Shown here: positions 43,234 to 53,882 of the stretch, one piece after another
Layout of the letters: the number at the start of each line of letters is the position of its first letter
Position numbering within the stretch: the first letter of the stretch is position 1
Source: Amycolatopsis dendrobii
GTDB taxonomy: Bacteria > Actinomycetota > Actinomycetes > Mycobacteriales > Pseudonocardiaceae
Direction of reading: 5' to 3'
Length of the DNA: 64,000 bases
NCBI RefSeq assembly: GCF_014145675.1
Contig: NZ_JACGZW010000003.1
Location: 434,001 to 498,000 of the forward strand
Notes under the pieces: model-generated
What the model saw: only the letters and a program-made list of their open reading frames with translations
Databases searched by the model: none
Told to the model about the DNA's origin: nothing
Made by a program: the position numbers and the translations under genes

Positions 43234-44390
43234 CCAAGCAGCTCGCCGCGGTGCTCGGGACCGGGCAGACGCACCACCGCGCGAAGCGCACCGACGTGTC
43301 GATGGCCGGTCTGCTCCGCGAAGCGATCGACCGCGCGATGGCGGACGCCCAGGTCGGCTGGGACGACATCGAGGCGGTCGTGATCGGCAAGGCGCCGGAC
43401 CTGTTCGAGGGCGTCATGATGCCCGAACTGTTCCTCGCGGACGCGTTGGGCGCGAACGGGAAACCGTTGATTCGCGTGCACACCGCGGGTTCGGTCGGCG
43501 GATCGACGGCGCTGGTCGCCGCTTCGCTGGTCCAGTCCGGCGTGCACCGGCGCGTGCTGACGGTGGCGTTCGAGAAACAGTCCGAATCCAACGCGATGTG
43601 GGGCCTGTCGATCCTGCCGCCGTTCCAGATGCCGGTCGGCGCCGGAGCCGGTGGCTACTTCGCGCCGCACGTGCGGTCCTACATCCGCCGTTCCGGCGCT
43701 CCGGAACACATCGGCGCGATCGTGGCCGCGAAGGATCGGCGCAATGGCGCGTTGAATCCGTTCGCGCACTTGCAGCAGTCCGACATCACGGTCGAGTCGG
43801 TGCAGGCGTCGCAGATGCTGTGGGACCCGATCCGGTACGACGAAACGTGTCCGTCCTCCGACGGCGCCTGCGCGATGGTGCTCGGCGACGAAGCCGCCGG
43901 GGACGCCGTGCCGGGCGGTGCGGCCTGGATCCACGCGACGGCGATGCGGACCGAGCCCACGACGTTCGCCGGACGCGACCAGGTCAGCCCGCAAGCCGGG
44001 CGCGACGCAGCGGCCGCGTTGTGGCGCGACGCGGGCATCAAGGATCCGCTGTCCGAAGTGGACGTCGCGGAGATCTACGTGCCGTTCTCCTGGTTCGAGC
44101 CGATGTGGCTGGAAAACCTCGGCTTCGCCGCCGAAGGCGAGGGCTGGAAGATCACCGAAGCCGGGGACACCGCGATCGGCGGACGACTGCCGGTGAATCC
44201 GTCGGGCGGCGTGCTGTCGTCGAATCCCATTGGCGCATCCGGGATGTTGCGGTTCTCCGAATCGGCGAAGCAGGTGATGGGCCGTGCCGGTGATTACCAA
44301 GTGGACGGTGCTCGTGTCGCGTTAGGACACGCGTACGGCGGCGGCTCGCAGTACTTCAGCATGTGGGTCGTCGGCTCGGAGAAGCCTTAG
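43230..44390 (+). CDS. ltp3: Steroid side-chain retro-aldolase Ltp3-like (thiolase fold)
   Basis: 386 residues, ATG 43230 overlapping the ltp4 stop. SCP-x thiolase-like features: AAVLGTGQTHHRAKRTDVSM, RVHTAGSVGGSTALVAASLV (Ser/Ala around the usual Cys position), DVAEIYVPFSWFEPMWLENL and NPSGGVLSSNPIGASGM, LGHAYGGGSQYF. It completes the DUF35-Ltp4-Ltp3 unit. It should release the side-chain fragment by retro-aldol cleavage. It overlaps the end of the convergent YihY gene by 4 bases. Confidence 0.82.
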   Translation: MTKQLAAVLGTGQTHHRAKRTDVSMAGLLREAIDRAMADAQVGWDDIEAVVIGKAPDLFEGVMMPELFLADALGANGKPLIRVHTAGSVGGSTALVAASLVQSGVHRRVLTVAFEKQSESNAMWGLSILPPFQMPVGAGAGGYFAPHVRSYIRRSGAPEHIGAIVAAKDRRNGALNPFAHLQQSDITVESVQASQMLWDPIRYDETCPSSDGACAMVLGDEAAGDAVPGGAAWIHATAMRTEPTTFAGRDQVSPQAGRDAAAALWRDAGIKDPLSEVDVAEIYVPFSWFEPMWLENLGFAAEGEGWKITEAGDTAIGGRLPVNPSGGVLSSNPIGASGMLRFSESAKQVMGRAGDYQVDGARVALGHAYGGGSQYFSMWVVGSEKP

Positions 44391-45415
44391 TCCTTTCGCC
44401 GCCCCCGCAAGGCGAACAACGTCCCCAATGCCCCGACCATCGCGCCCAGCAGAGCCGCCTTCCCGTTGTTCTGCTTGGGCGCGATGATCGGCCGCAGCTG
44501 CGTCGCCGCCGGAGGCTGGATCGGTTTGCGCGGAGCGTCGCGGGCGGTGGCGGTCCAGGCGGTGATGTACACGAGCATCCGCGCGATCAGGGAGATGAAG
44601 AACAGCAGACCGATCACCGAACCGAACGCCACGCCGGACGGCGATTTGCTGATCAAGTTCAGGTAGAACCCGCCGGCCAGTTTGAGCAGTTCGAACCCCA
44701 CCGCCGCGGCGACCGCGCCGCGCATCGCGCTGCGCCAGCCGACGCGCTCCCGCGGCAACCGGGTGAGCACCCACAGGAACACCATCCAGTCGGCGAGCAG
44801 CGCGAGCGGCACCGAGACGAACGACAGCAGGTTGTGTCCCCAGCTCGTGTCCTCGACACCGACCAGCCCCAGCAGCGAACGGCCTACCGCGGTGCCGGAC
44901 ACCGAGATCCCGAACGACACCAGCAGCGCCGCGGCCAGGCCGAGCAACGCCAGGACGTCCATCAGGATCGTGCGCAGCAGCGGCCCCTCGGACCGGTTCT
45001 GGCCGTACATCGCGGTGAGCGCGTCCCGCAGCGCGTTCATCCAGTTCCAGCCGGAGTACAGCCCGACGACCAGACCGGCGACCCCGACGCCGGTGCGCTG
45101 CTCGACGAACCCGGTCAGGATCGACGACACCTGGGCGCCGATCGGGCCGGGCAGCGATCCGGAGATGCCGCGCACCAGCGCGTCGAGCAGATGCGGCTGC
45201 GTCGCGAGCACGAAGCCGGCCGCCGACGAGGACAGCATCAAAATCGGCACCAGCGACAGCAGGCTGAAGTAGGTGATCGACGCGACGTAGTGGTAGCCGC
45301 CGTAGTCGATGTACCGGTTGGTGGCGCGCGCGATGTGGTCCAGCCATCGGTACCGGGCACGCGCGCGGGCCCACTTGCTCGGCCCGGGGGTCTTGCGGGA
45401 ACGCTTCACCGTCAC
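44387..45415 (-). CDS. YihY/BrkB-family membrane protein
   Basis: 342 residues from GTG 45415. Six membrane spans are predicted, with the family motif YHYVASITYFSLLSLVPILM after the N-terminal basic segment, and SGWNWMNALRDALTAMYGQ. The C-terminal tail ends in one more hydrophobic stretch and GRRKD. These proteins (once called RNase BN) have no proven function in actinobacteria. It lies inside the sterol cluster but shows no sign of belonging to it. Confidence 0.85.
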   Translation of the reverse strand: MTVKRSRKTPGPSKWARARARYRWLDHIARATNRYIDYGGYHYVASITYFSLLSLVPILMLSSSAAGFVLATQPHLLDALVRGISGSLPGPIGAQVSSILTGFVEQRTGVGVAGLVVGLYSGWNWMNALRDALTAMYGQNRSEGPLLRTILMDVLALLGLAAALLVSFGISVSGTAVGRSLLGLVGVEDTSWGHNLLSFVSVPLALLADWMVFLWVLTRLPRERVGWRSAMRGAVAAAVGFELLKLAGGFYLNLISKSPSGVAFGSVIGLLFFISLIARMLVYITAWTATARDAPRKPIQPPAATQLRPIIAPKQNNGKAALLGAMVGALGTLFALRGRRKD

Positions 45416-45458
45416 TGTTTACCCAGCGGACGCGCTGTTTGTCGCAAAAGACACGCAT

Positions 45459-46244
45459 TCAGGCCAGTACGACCGGGGCGTGCCCGTCGTCACGCGGCAG
45501 CGGCTCGTCGGTCGTGGCGAAGACGGTCGCGCCGAGGAAGTCGAGTTCGCAGCCCAGCGTCGCGAGGAACGGGGTGTCGGCGGCGTCGCGTCCGGTCGCG
45601 ATGCGGAGCATGGTCTGGCGCGGGGCCAGCCGGGTGGCGTCGAAGACGTACCAGCGGCCGTCGATGCCCGCTTCGAAAACCGCGTGGAAGTCCATCGGCT
45701 GCAAACCCGGCGCGTACACCGACGTGTAGCGCGCGGGTACGTCGACGAGCCGGCACAGCGCGACGCATACGTGCGCGAAGTCGCGACAGACGCCTTCGCC
45801 CGCGAGGAGAGTGTCGATGGCGTCGTGGGTAGGGCCGCCGGAACCGACGACGTACGCGAGCCTGCCGTGCACGTGGTCGACGATCGCCTGTACTCGCGCC
45901 CGCGCGCCGGTCAGGTCCCCGATGCCCGGCGGCAGCAGACCGCCCATCCGGTCCGACGGGCAGTACCGGCTGGGCCGCGTGTACCGCGCGATGTCGGCGA
46001 GCGTGACGGGTTCGGCGTTGCCGCGGTGCAGCACTCGTTCGCCGTGGTAGGCAACGCGATGCTCGCCCTCGGCGAGGTCGTACACCTCCGCGCGGGTGCC
46101 GTGCTCGAACTCGGCGGTGCGCGCGGAACCGGCGTCGGACACGGTGAGTTCGCCGGCGTCCGCGCGCACGGCGGCGACCGAGATCGCGGCGAGGCCGGGT
46201 TTCGTCACCCGGACGCCGAATTCCGCGTCTACCGTCGTGCGCAC
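45459..46244 (-). CDS. Transglutaminase-like protein
   Basis: 261 residues from GTG 46244. The N-terminal ~90 residues resemble the bacterial transglutaminase-like N domain. The catalytic core has Cys in GEGVCRDFAHVCVALCR, His in MDFHAVFEAG and Asp in RWYVFDATRLAP, the papain-like triad. Bacterial relatives may act as cysteine proteases or amidases. No signal peptide. It stands alone between the YihY and cyp125 genes on the same strand; no link to sterol breakdown is evident. Confidence 0.82.
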   Translation of the reverse strand: MRTTVDAEFGVRVTKPGLAAISVAAVRADAGELTVSDAGSARTAEFEHGTRAEVYDLAEGEHRVAYHGERVLHRGNAEPVTLADIARYTRPSRYCPSDRMGGLLPPGIGDLTGARARVQAIVDHVHGRLAYVVGSGGPTHDAIDTLLAGEGVCRDFAHVCVALCRLVDVPARYTSVYAPGLQPMDFHAVFEAGIDGRWYVFDATRLAPRQTMLRIATGRDAADTPFLATLGCELDFLGATVFATTDEPLPRDDGHAPVVLA

Positions 46245-46310
46245 GGGGCCATCATGCCGGTGCGCCGCGCTCCTTGCCGATCAGGTCGCTTGCCCGGGCG
46301 TTTCGCCTGT

Positions 46311-47537
46311 TCAGGCGTAGCGGACCTGGTAGTGCTTGATCCCGTTGAGCCAGCTGGACCGCAGCCGCTCGGGCGCGGAGACCTCGGCGATGCCCGGCAT
46401 CGCTTCGGCGATCGCGTTGAAGATCAGGTCGATCTCCAGCCGGGCCAGGTTCGCGCCGATGCAGTAGTGCGAACCGGTGCCGCCGAAGCCGACGTGCTGG
46501 TTGTCCTCGCGCAGGATGTCGAACTTGCCGGGCTCGTCGAAGACCTCGGGGTCGAAGTTGGCCGAGCTGTAGAACATCCCGACACGGTCGCCCTTGCGGA
46601 TCTGCGCGCCGCCCAGTTCGGTGTCGCGGGTCGCGGTGCGCTGGAACGCGACGACCGGCGTCGCCCAGCGGACGATCTCGTCCGGCGCGGTCTTCGGGCG
46701 CTGCTCCTTGAAGACGTCCCACTGGTCCGGGTGGTCCAGGAACGCCTTCATGCCGTGCGTGATGGCGTTGCGGGTGGTCTCGTTGCCCGCGACGGCCAGC
46801 AGGATCACGAAGAAGCCGAACTCGTCGGAGCCGAGCGATTCGCCGTCGACGTCGGCCTGGACGAGCTTCGTGACGATGTCGTCCATCGGGCAGCGGCGGC
46901 GGTCCTCGGCCATGTTCCAGGCGTAGCCGACGAGTTCCGCGGACGCGGCGATCGGCTCGAGGTCGTATTCCGGGTCGTCGTAGGCGACCATCTGGTTGGA
47001 CCAGTCGAAGAGCTTGAGCCGGTCCTCCTGCGGCACGCCGATCAGCTCGGCGATCGCCTGCAGCGGCAGCTCGCACGCGACGTCGGTGACGAAGTCGCCG
47101 GAGCCCTTCTTCTTGGCCTCGTGCACGATCCGCTCGGCGCGGTCGCGCAAGGTGTCCTCGAGCTTCGCGATCGAGCGCGGGGTGAACCCCTTCGACACGA
47201 TGCGGCGGAGCTTGGTGTGCTGCGGCGCGTCCATGTTCAGCAGGACGAGCCGGTTGGCGTCGAGGCCCTCGGCGGTCATCTGGTCGTCGAACCGGATGAT
47301 CGCGGTCTTTTCCCTCGACGAGTAGAGCTCGCTGTCGCGCGAGACCGCCTTGACGTCGGCATGTCGCGTGACGACCCAATAGCCGTCGTCGCCGAATCCG
47401 GCGGTGTTGTGCGGCTGCGGGTTCCACCAGACGGGCGCCGTGCGGCGGAGTTCGGCGAACTCCTCCAGGGGCAGCCGGCTGGCGTAGAGGTCCGGATCGG
47501 TGAAGTCGAAACCGGCGGGCAAAAGCGGAGCTGCCAC
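46311..47537 (-). CDS. cyp125: Cytochrome P450 CYP125, steroid C26-hydroxylase
   Basis: 408 residues from GTG 47537, six bases after AGGAGG; the longer frame is rejected because a KstR box lies between its start and this GTG. P450 motifs: I-helix AVAGNETTRNAI, ExxR in the EIVRWATPVVAFQRTATRD region, and heme loop VGFGGTGSHYCIGANLARLE with the Cys ligand. It follows M. tuberculosis CYP125 closely (PAGFDFTDPDLYASRLPLEE; APERLRSSWLNGIKHYQV). It oxidises C26/27 of cholest-4-en-3-one and related sterols, the first step of side-chain loss. fadA5 is divergent, as in mycobacteria. Confidence 0.9.
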   Translation of the reverse strand: MAAPLLPAGFDFTDPDLYASRLPLEEFAELRRTAPVWWNPQPHNTAGFGDDGYWVVTRHADVKAVSRDSELYSSREKTAIIRFDDQMTAEGLDANRLVLLNMDAPQHTKLRRIVSKGFTPRSIAKLEDTLRDRAERIVHEAKKKGSGDFVTDVACELPLQAIAELIGVPQEDRLKLFDWSNQMVAYDDPEYDLEPIAASAELVGYAWNMAEDRRRCPMDDIVTKLVQADVDGESLGSDEFGFFVILLAVAGNETTRNAITHGMKAFLDHPDQWDVFKEQRPKTAPDEIVRWATPVVAFQRTATRDTELGGAQIRKGDRVGMFYSSANFDPEVFDEPGKFDILREDNQHVGFGGTGSHYCIGANLARLEIDLIFNAIAEAMPGIAEVSAPERLRSSWLNGIKHYQVRYA

Positions 47538-47576
47538 GGCTTGGCCTCCTGCGCGGGATCGGCGGTGATACCCAAC

Positions 47577-47590
47577 TGCAACGCGTTCTA
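47577..47590. promoter_or_regulatory. KstR-type operator upstream of cyp125, perfect match
   Basis: TGCAACGCGTTCTA fits TnnAACnnGTTnnA at all 8 defined positions, 39 bases before the cyp125 GTG. Confidence 0.75.
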
Positions 47591-47704
47591 TGACCCCAGT
47601 AGAGCATACGGCGTTAACCAACGGAACCCGCTTGAGTGAAACCTGTTTACTTTACCGTTCCAGAACCAATTGCCGCAGGTGAGTGCTCGCTCATCTTCTG
47701 GTGA

Positions 47705-48922
<1,218 letters not shown>

Positions 48923-48979
48923 GCGGACTGGCCGGGGCAGGGCTGGGTCGGCCCCGGTGCGGGACTGAATCGGCCCAGG

Positions 48980-49203
48980 ACAGCTGGGTCGGGCCGGTGC
49001 CGAGCTGGGTCGGGCCGGTGCCGAGCTGGGTCGGGCCGGTGCCGGGCTGAGTCGGGCCGGTGCCGGGCTGAGTCGGGCCGGTGCCGGGCTGAGTCGGGCC
49101 GGTGCCGGGCTGAGTCGGGCCGGTGCCGGGCTGAGTCGGGCCGGGCCAGGCTGAGTCGGGCCGGGCCAGGCTGAGTCGGGCCGGGCCAGGCTGAGTCGGG
49201 CCG
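48980..49203. repeat. Minisatellite of 20-21-bp units
   Basis: After fadA5 come two copies of GGTGCCGAGCTGGGTCGGGC(C), five of GGTGCCGGGCTGAGTCGGGC(C) and three of the 20-bp form GGGCCAGGCTGAGTCGGGCC, with partial units at the left edge. The three variants lie in blocks, which indicates recent unequal expansion. On the minus strand it reads as a Gly-Thr-Gly-Pro-Thr-Gln-Pro repeat, an artefact of the 21-bp period. Confidence 0.9.
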
Positions 49204-49332
49204 GATTTCTTGCCGGACTGGCGCCGGTTCCGCTGTGGCAAGGGAACTCTCGCGGGCCGACGGGTTCGAGGCCGCGGCTGGTGCGAGCCCAGTCTTTCCG
49301 CCTTCGCACGGATCGCGGTGTCGCGATGTCGG

Positions 49333-49710
49333 CTAAGGCCGGTCGTCCGTCCAGAAGCAGAACGGATGCCCAGCCGGATCCAGCAACACGCGCACCAGCT
49401 GTTGCGGCTGAAACTCCGCGACCCGAGCCCCTCCCGCGACCGCCTTCGCGACCGCAGCTTCCAATGCCGCGCGCCCGTCGACCTCGAAGTCGAGGTGCAG
49501 CTGCATCTGCTGCTCCCCCGGCCCGGCAGGCCACGCCGGAGGGACGTACTGCGTCTCCAGTTGGAACGACAGCCCCGCCCCGCCCTCGGACGGCCGCAAG
49601 GTGACCCACTCCGGCTCGTCAGCGCCGATCGGCCACCCGAGCAACTCCCGGTAGAACTCGGCCAGCGCCCGGGGATCCGGTGCGTCGAGCACGGTGGAGG
49701 TGAGTTTCAT
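49333..49710 (-). CDS. VOC-superfamily (glyoxalase-like) protein
   Basis: 125 residues, ATG 49710. The paired beta-alpha-beta-beta-beta modules of the vicinal oxygen chelate fold are visible: TVLDAPDPRALAEFYRELLG at the N-terminus, MQLHLDFEV in the centre and VRVLLDPAGHPFCFW at the end, with His/Glu ligands partly kept. The type is common in actinobacteria and often linked to resistance or detoxification. The substrate is unknown. Confidence 0.8.
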   Translation of the reverse strand: MKLTSTVLDAPDPRALAEFYRELLGWPIGADEPEWVTLRPSEGGAGLSFQLETQYVPPAWPAGPGEQQMQLHLDFEVDGRAALEAAVAKAVAGGARVAEFQPQQLVRVLLDPAGHPFCFWTDDRP

Positions 49711-50041
49711 CGGGCCAGGTTAGGGCTCGGCGCGCTGTTCGCTCCACGCTTCTCCGCCTCGCCACGCTTCACCGCCTCGCCACAATTATCGCTCGCCGCC
49801 GCTGCCCACGCTGCCGCCGTCCCGACGCTCCCTCCTGTTTCCCTCGCTCCCCCTGTTTCCCGCGCTCCCCCCTGTTTCCGGCGCGCACTCTGTCCCGGCG
49901 CGCACAGTTGACGGCCCGCTCGATCAGGACCGTCCAGGTGCTTCACCCCAGCCAAAGCCCGTTTGCTGGCCGCCTGACTCTCCTATCGGCTGCCACTCCC
50001 CTCACCAGACCCGCCGCGCGGATCGCCCGCTGGTCGGCCCG
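49711..50041. other. Intergenic stretch with short degenerate repeats
   Basis: No gene is supported. Around 49,826-49,885 the word CCTGTTTCCCGCGCTCCC recurs about three times with small changes. To its left the words CTCGCCACGCTTC are partly repeated. Confidence 0.4.
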
Positions 50042-50524
50042 TCACCCCAGTTGCAGCTCCGTCCGCACCGCGGGACCGTTGTCCGGCCTCGCGAACCGCA
50101 CCCAGCTGCCCGGGTGCCACGATTCGATCCACAGCGTGTTGTCCTCCACCCACGTCACCACGGCCTCCCGCAGATCCAGCCGGAACAGATGGCTTTCCTG
50201 TCCCTCCTGGATGCGCGCGACCTCCGCCGGATCGGTGATCTCCACCGCGTGCCCGGCGATTTTCGCGTCGCCGCCTTCCTCGATGCCGGGGTAGGCGTGC
50301 AGGGCGAAGCGGTCGTCACGCTGAAGATCGCGGGCCTTCACGGCGTCGAGCATCGACCCGATGTACGCCTCGCCGTCGCGGAAGTCGATCTCCGAACCGC
50401 TCACGCGTGGCGAACCGTCGCTGCGCAGGGTGGCCAAGACGTGCGAATCCGAGGCGGCGAAGCGGGCCCGTACGCGCGAGGCCAGGGTCGGGGCGGCGGC
50501 ACTGAACTCATCCCAACTCGTCAT
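50042..50524 (-). CDS. Pyridoxamine 5'-phosphate oxidase-family protein
   Basis: 160 residues, ATG 50524. It has the split-barrel flavin-binding layout: DSHVLATLRSDGSPRVSGSE, LDAVKARDLQRDDRFALHAY and a C-terminal basic/Trp segment (WHPGSWVRF). Actinobacterial relatives bind FMN or F420 and act as small-molecule oxidoreductases. It is divergent from the alpha/beta hydrolase gene 82 bases away. Cofactor and substrate cannot be told from the sequence. Confidence 0.75.
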   Translation of the reverse strand: MTSWDEFSAAAPTLASRVRARFAASDSHVLATLRSDGSPRVSGSEIDFRDGEAYIGSMLDAVKARDLQRDDRFALHAYPGIEEGGDAKIAGHAVEITDPAEVARIQEGQESHLFRLDLREAVVTWVEDNTLWIESWHPGSWVRFARPDNGPAVRTELQLG

Positions 50525-50606
50525 TTCCGGAGTCTCCCACCCGCCACCGACAAAAACCGGCGTCCCGGAAGCCATCGGGTGCCCCGGGTTGTGCTTGACT
50601 CTCGGC

Positions 50607-51422
50607 ATGATCGCGGAAGACGCCGAGACTGCCGAGCATCGCTGTCCGGTCGAGGGCGGCGAGCTGGCCGTCCGCACGACCGGCGAGGGACCGCGGCTGC
50701 TGCTGGTCCCCGGCGGGACCGGTGCGGCGGACTCGTTCCGGGCGCTGGTCAAGCTTTTGCGCACGGACTACACCGTGATCACCTACGACCGCCGCGGCCA
50801 TTTCTCCAGCACGGACACCACGACCGGGCCCGTTCCGGTGGCACTGCAGGCGGACGACGCGCTCGCGGTTCTCGACCACGTCGGCGGGAGCGGGCCGGTT
50901 TCGATGTTCGGCACCAGTGCCGGCGCGTTGATCGGGCTGGATCTCGTCGCGCGGTATCCGGATCGGGTCGCCGCGTTCGTCGCGCACGAACCGCCCGCGA
51001 TCCAGTTGATGCCGGACGCCGAGGGGATTCTCGAGGCCGCCGCGGCGCAGGTCCGGTTGGCCCGTTCGGGTGATCTGATGGGCGCGGTCACGCGGTTCGC
51101 GGACGGGATCGCCGGTGCCGCGCTGCCCGACCTGCCGCGTCTGCGGCTGCCGAACGAGGGCGACTGGCTCCGGTTGTTCGACCGCGAGCTGACCGAGTTC
51201 TTCGACTACCTGCCGGATTTGCGCGCGCTGCGCCGGACGAACACCGAGATCGTGCCGGTCGCCGGGGAAGCCAGCCGCGGCTGGTACCACTACCAGCCCG
51301 CCAAGATCCTCGCGCTCGAACTGGGCCTGCCGTTCACCGAGACGCCGGGTGCGCACCTGGCGCCGCAACGGAATCCGGCCAAGTTCGCGGCCGCGTTGAA
51401 GGATCTCCTCGCCAACGTCTGA
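50607..51422 (+). CDS. Alpha/beta hydrolase
   Basis: 271 residues from ATG 50607. The fold is plain: LLLVPGGTGAADSF (oxyanion region), VITYDRRGHFSS, nucleophile elbow MFGTSAGALIG (Ser), and the last His in ETPGAHLAPQRNP. The sequence resembles the epoxide hydrolase/haloperoxidase-like group. It may act on small esters or lactones. No operon partner on this strand; a hairpin element follows the stop. Confidence 0.82.
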   Translation: MIAEDAETAEHRCPVEGGELAVRTTGEGPRLLLVPGGTGAADSFRALVKLLRTDYTVITYDRRGHFSSTDTTTGPVPVALQADDALAVLDHVGGSGPVSMFGTSAGALIGLDLVARYPDRVAAFVAHEPPAIQLMPDAEGILEAAAAQVRLARSGDLMGAVTRFADGIAGAALPDLPRLRLPNEGDWLRLFDRELTEFFDYLPDLRALRRTNTEIVPVAGEASRGWYHYQPAKILALELGLPFTETPGAHLAPQRNPAKFAAALKDLLANV

Positions 51423-51428
51423 AAGCCG

Positions 51429-51471
51429 TGCGGGGAACTCTGAAGGAATCAGAGTCCTTGAGGGTTCCCCC
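51429..51471. repeat. Imperfect hairpin of the GGGGAACCCT family between convergent genes
   Basis: GTGCGGGGAACTCTGAAGGA and TCCTTGAGGGTTCCCCC form an imperfect stem. It is a diverged copy of the element at 39,525-39,575 and probably terminates both flanking genes. Confidence 0.6.
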
Positions 51472-52638
51472 TTACCGGCCGTCCGCGCCCGAAGCGGCAA
51501 CCGGGCGACGTCGGGGGAACTCCCGCACCAACCCCGGCAGGATCGCCAGCAGCAGCACCCACAAGAACCGCGCCGGAGGCAGTCCCCCGCCGGCGAAGCC
51601 CAGTGCGGCCGGAATCCCCACTCCGGCGAGCACGGCGACGAAATCCCACGGTTTCCACTTCCCGGAAGCCACCCGCGCCACCACGCCCACCACCGTGAAC
51701 GCCGCGACACAACCGCACAGCAGCCATCGCGTCCCCGCGGCGACGTGTCCGTGCGCGACCGACTCCACGGCATCCCCGAATCCGGCCGCCAGCGCTGCCA
51801 GCAAACCGGCCACCAGGCAGTGCACCGGCAGCAGCACCCGCGGGCCCCAAGCGGTGTGGGACAGGTAGGGAATCCCGCCGAACCCCTGGAACAACGCCGC
51901 TCCCCACAAAGCCGCGAGCAGCGCCAGAACCCCGAGCACGGTCGTGATCAGCGGCCACTCCCAGTCCGGGATCTCCGTCATCGCGTCGGTGACCGTCAGG
52001 ACGCCCTCGCCCAGCACGATGATCGTGAAAAGCCCCAGCCGCTCGCCGAAGTGCGCGACGTCCAAGTGCGCGAAAGCCAGCCCTGGCATCGGCCGCTTGG
52101 ACTGGGTGGCCCGTTCCGCGACCTTGGCCGCGACCTGCTCTCCCGACATGGTCAGCCCGGCGATCAGGTCGATCCCCAGCCCGAGTGCCCACAGCGCGTA
52201 CTTCCACGGCGCGTCGACCCAGAACGAAACGAACCACGGCACCACGCCCATCCCGGCGTGCACCACCGGCCATTCGACGATGATCCGCGTGTTTTCCCTG
52301 CCTTCCCAGACCCGGCTGGCGAGCGCGCGCACCGCCACGTAAGAGATGGCGAAACCCTGTGCGTGCTCGCCGATGTCGTGCACCGAACCGGCCATGAAAA
52401 CCAGTCCGGCCATCGCGAGCAGCACGGGCATCGTGCGGGCCGCTTCGCCGGTGACGTTGCCGTACACGGTGAAGCACATCCACGCGGTCCAGAACGCGAG
52501 GAAGCACACGACGTAGAGGCCGGCGTCGCTCCAGGAAGTCGTTCCGCGCACGAGGTGCGAAAGCTGGGCGACGCCGGCGACCGCGACCAGGTCGAAGAAA
52601 AGCTCGAGCCAGGAAGCGTGGCGTTCCTCGGTTTTCAT
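51472..52638 (-). CDS. Low temperature requirement protein A (LtrA) family
   Basis: 388 residues from ATG 52638. The LtrA signature opens the protein (RHASWLELFFDLVAVAGVAQ) and HFGERLGLFTIIVLGEGVLT lies near residue 215. About ten membrane spans are predicted and the tail is basic. The family was named from Listeria but has no established biochemical function. Adjacent genes give no hint. A GTG at 52,644 is an alternative start. Confidence 0.87.
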   Translation of the reverse strand: MKTEERHASWLELFFDLVAVAGVAQLSHLVRGTTSWSDAGLYVVCFLAFWTAWMCFTVYGNVTGEAARTMPVLLAMAGLVFMAGSVHDIGEHAQGFAISYVAVRALASRVWEGRENTRIIVEWPVVHAGMGVVPWFVSFWVDAPWKYALWALGLGIDLIAGLTMSGEQVAAKVAERATQSKRPMPGLAFAHLDVAHFGERLGLFTIIVLGEGVLTVTDAMTEIPDWEWPLITTVLGVLALLAALWGAALFQGFGGIPYLSHTAWGPRVLLPVHCLVAGLLAALAAGFGDAVESVAHGHVAAGTRWLLCGCVAAFTVVGVVARVASGKWKPWDFVAVLAGVGIPAALGFAGGGLPPARFLWVLLLAILPGLVREFPRRRPVAASGADGR

Positions 52639-52679
52639 GATCACGGCGGCCAGTATGCCGTGCCCGGGAAAGCCCCGCC

Positions 52680-53882
52680 CTAAACCGCGCGCGCCCCGTC
52701 CTGCCACACTTCCCGAACATTCCCCGCCAGCGCCGGGAAATCGTAAATATCGCCCGAAACGACCACGAGGTCCGCGCGATACCCCGGTGCCAGGCGACCG
52801 AGTTCGGCGTCCTTGCCCAGCAGTTGAGCGGCCGACGACGTGGCGGCGACCAGCACGTCCGCAGGGCTCATCCCGGCCGAGCGCATCAGTTCCAGCTCTT
52901 CGAGGTTCGTCCCGTGCGGGCCGACGCCGCTGTCGGTGCCCATCGCGATCCGGACTCCGGCGTCGACGGCCCGGCGCACCGACTCGAGATGCACTTCCGC
53001 GACCTCTTTCGCCTTCTGCACCACCGCATCCGGCAGCGCGGCGCCCGCGGCCGCCGCGCGGATGACGTTCACCGGAGCCACCAGTGTCGGGACGAGCCAG
53101 GCGCCGCGCGCGAGCATCAGCTCGATCGCCTCGTCGTCGAGGTAGATGCCGTGTTCGATCGACCGGATCCCGGCGCGGACGGCGTTCTTGACCCCTTCCG
53201 CGCCCTGTGCGTGGGCCATCACCGCTCGCCCCTGCATGGTCGCTTCGGCGACCAGGACGTCCAGTTCCTCCGGCGTGAACTGCGAATGCCGCGGATCGTC
53301 CCGAGGAGACAGCACGCCGCCGGTGGTACAGACCTTCAGCACGTCGGCCCCGGCGCGCAGCAGCGTCCGGGCGACTCGGCGCATCTCGTCGGGGCCGTCG
53401 GCCAGCGCGCTCGGGCGGCCGGGGTGCGGGAGCGACAGCGGGACGCAATGCCCGGACGGCATCCACCCGTCGCCGTGCCCGCCCGTCGGGCTGATCAGGC
53501 CGATCGCGATTTCCAGACGGGGACCGGGAATCAGGCCGTCCGCGACCGCCTGCTTGATGCCGAGATCGGCCCCGGCGGCGTCGCGCACCGTGGTGATGCC
53601 GAGCTTCAGCGTCGTCCACAGGTTCCGGGCCGCCTCGTAGAACTGGTACGAGAACGGCTTCTGGACCCGCTGCAGCAACCCCAGGTCGGACACCGTGACG
53701 TGCACGTGGCAGTCGAACATCCCGGGCAGCAGCATCGCCCCGGCGCAGTCCACCGCGCGGTCGCCGTCGAGGCCCGTGCCGACATCGACGATCCGGCCGT
53801 CCTCGACCGCGACGTCCGCGGGCGCGGGCGCGCTGCCCGTCCCGTCGAACACCGTGCCGCCGGCGAAAAGGGTCCGTGTCAT
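52680..53882 (-). CDS. Amidohydrolase (imidazolonepropionase/prolidase-like)
   Basis: 400 residues, ATG 53882 overlapping the symporter stop. Metal-dependent amidohydrolase motifs: AMLLPGMFDCHVHV (HxH), DVLKVCTTGG (metal-bridging Lys), VMAHAQGAEGV, IRSIEHGIY and AMGTDSGVG (Asp). Relatives hydrolyse dipeptides with C-terminal Pro, carbamates or lactams. Coupling to a sodium symporter suggests that the transported compound is its substrate. The C-terminus ends in the usual composite-domain strand VREVWQDGARAV. Confidence 0.85.
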   Translation of the reverse strand: MTRTLFAGGTVFDGTGSAPAPADVAVEDGRIVDVGTGLDGDRAVDCAGAMLLPGMFDCHVHVTVSDLGLLQRVQKPFSYQFYEAARNLWTTLKLGITTVRDAAGADLGIKQAVADGLIPGPRLEIAIGLISPTGGHGDGWMPSGHCVPLSLPHPGRPSALADGPDEMRRVARTLLRAGADVLKVCTTGGVLSPRDDPRHSQFTPEELDVLVAEATMQGRAVMAHAQGAEGVKNAVRAGIRSIEHGIYLDDEAIELMLARGAWLVPTLVAPVNVIRAAAAGAALPDAVVQKAKEVAEVHLESVRRAVDAGVRIAMGTDSGVGPHGTNLEELELMRSAGMSPADVLVAATSSAAQLLGKDAELGRLAPGYRADLVVVSGDIYDFPALAGNVREVWQDGARAV

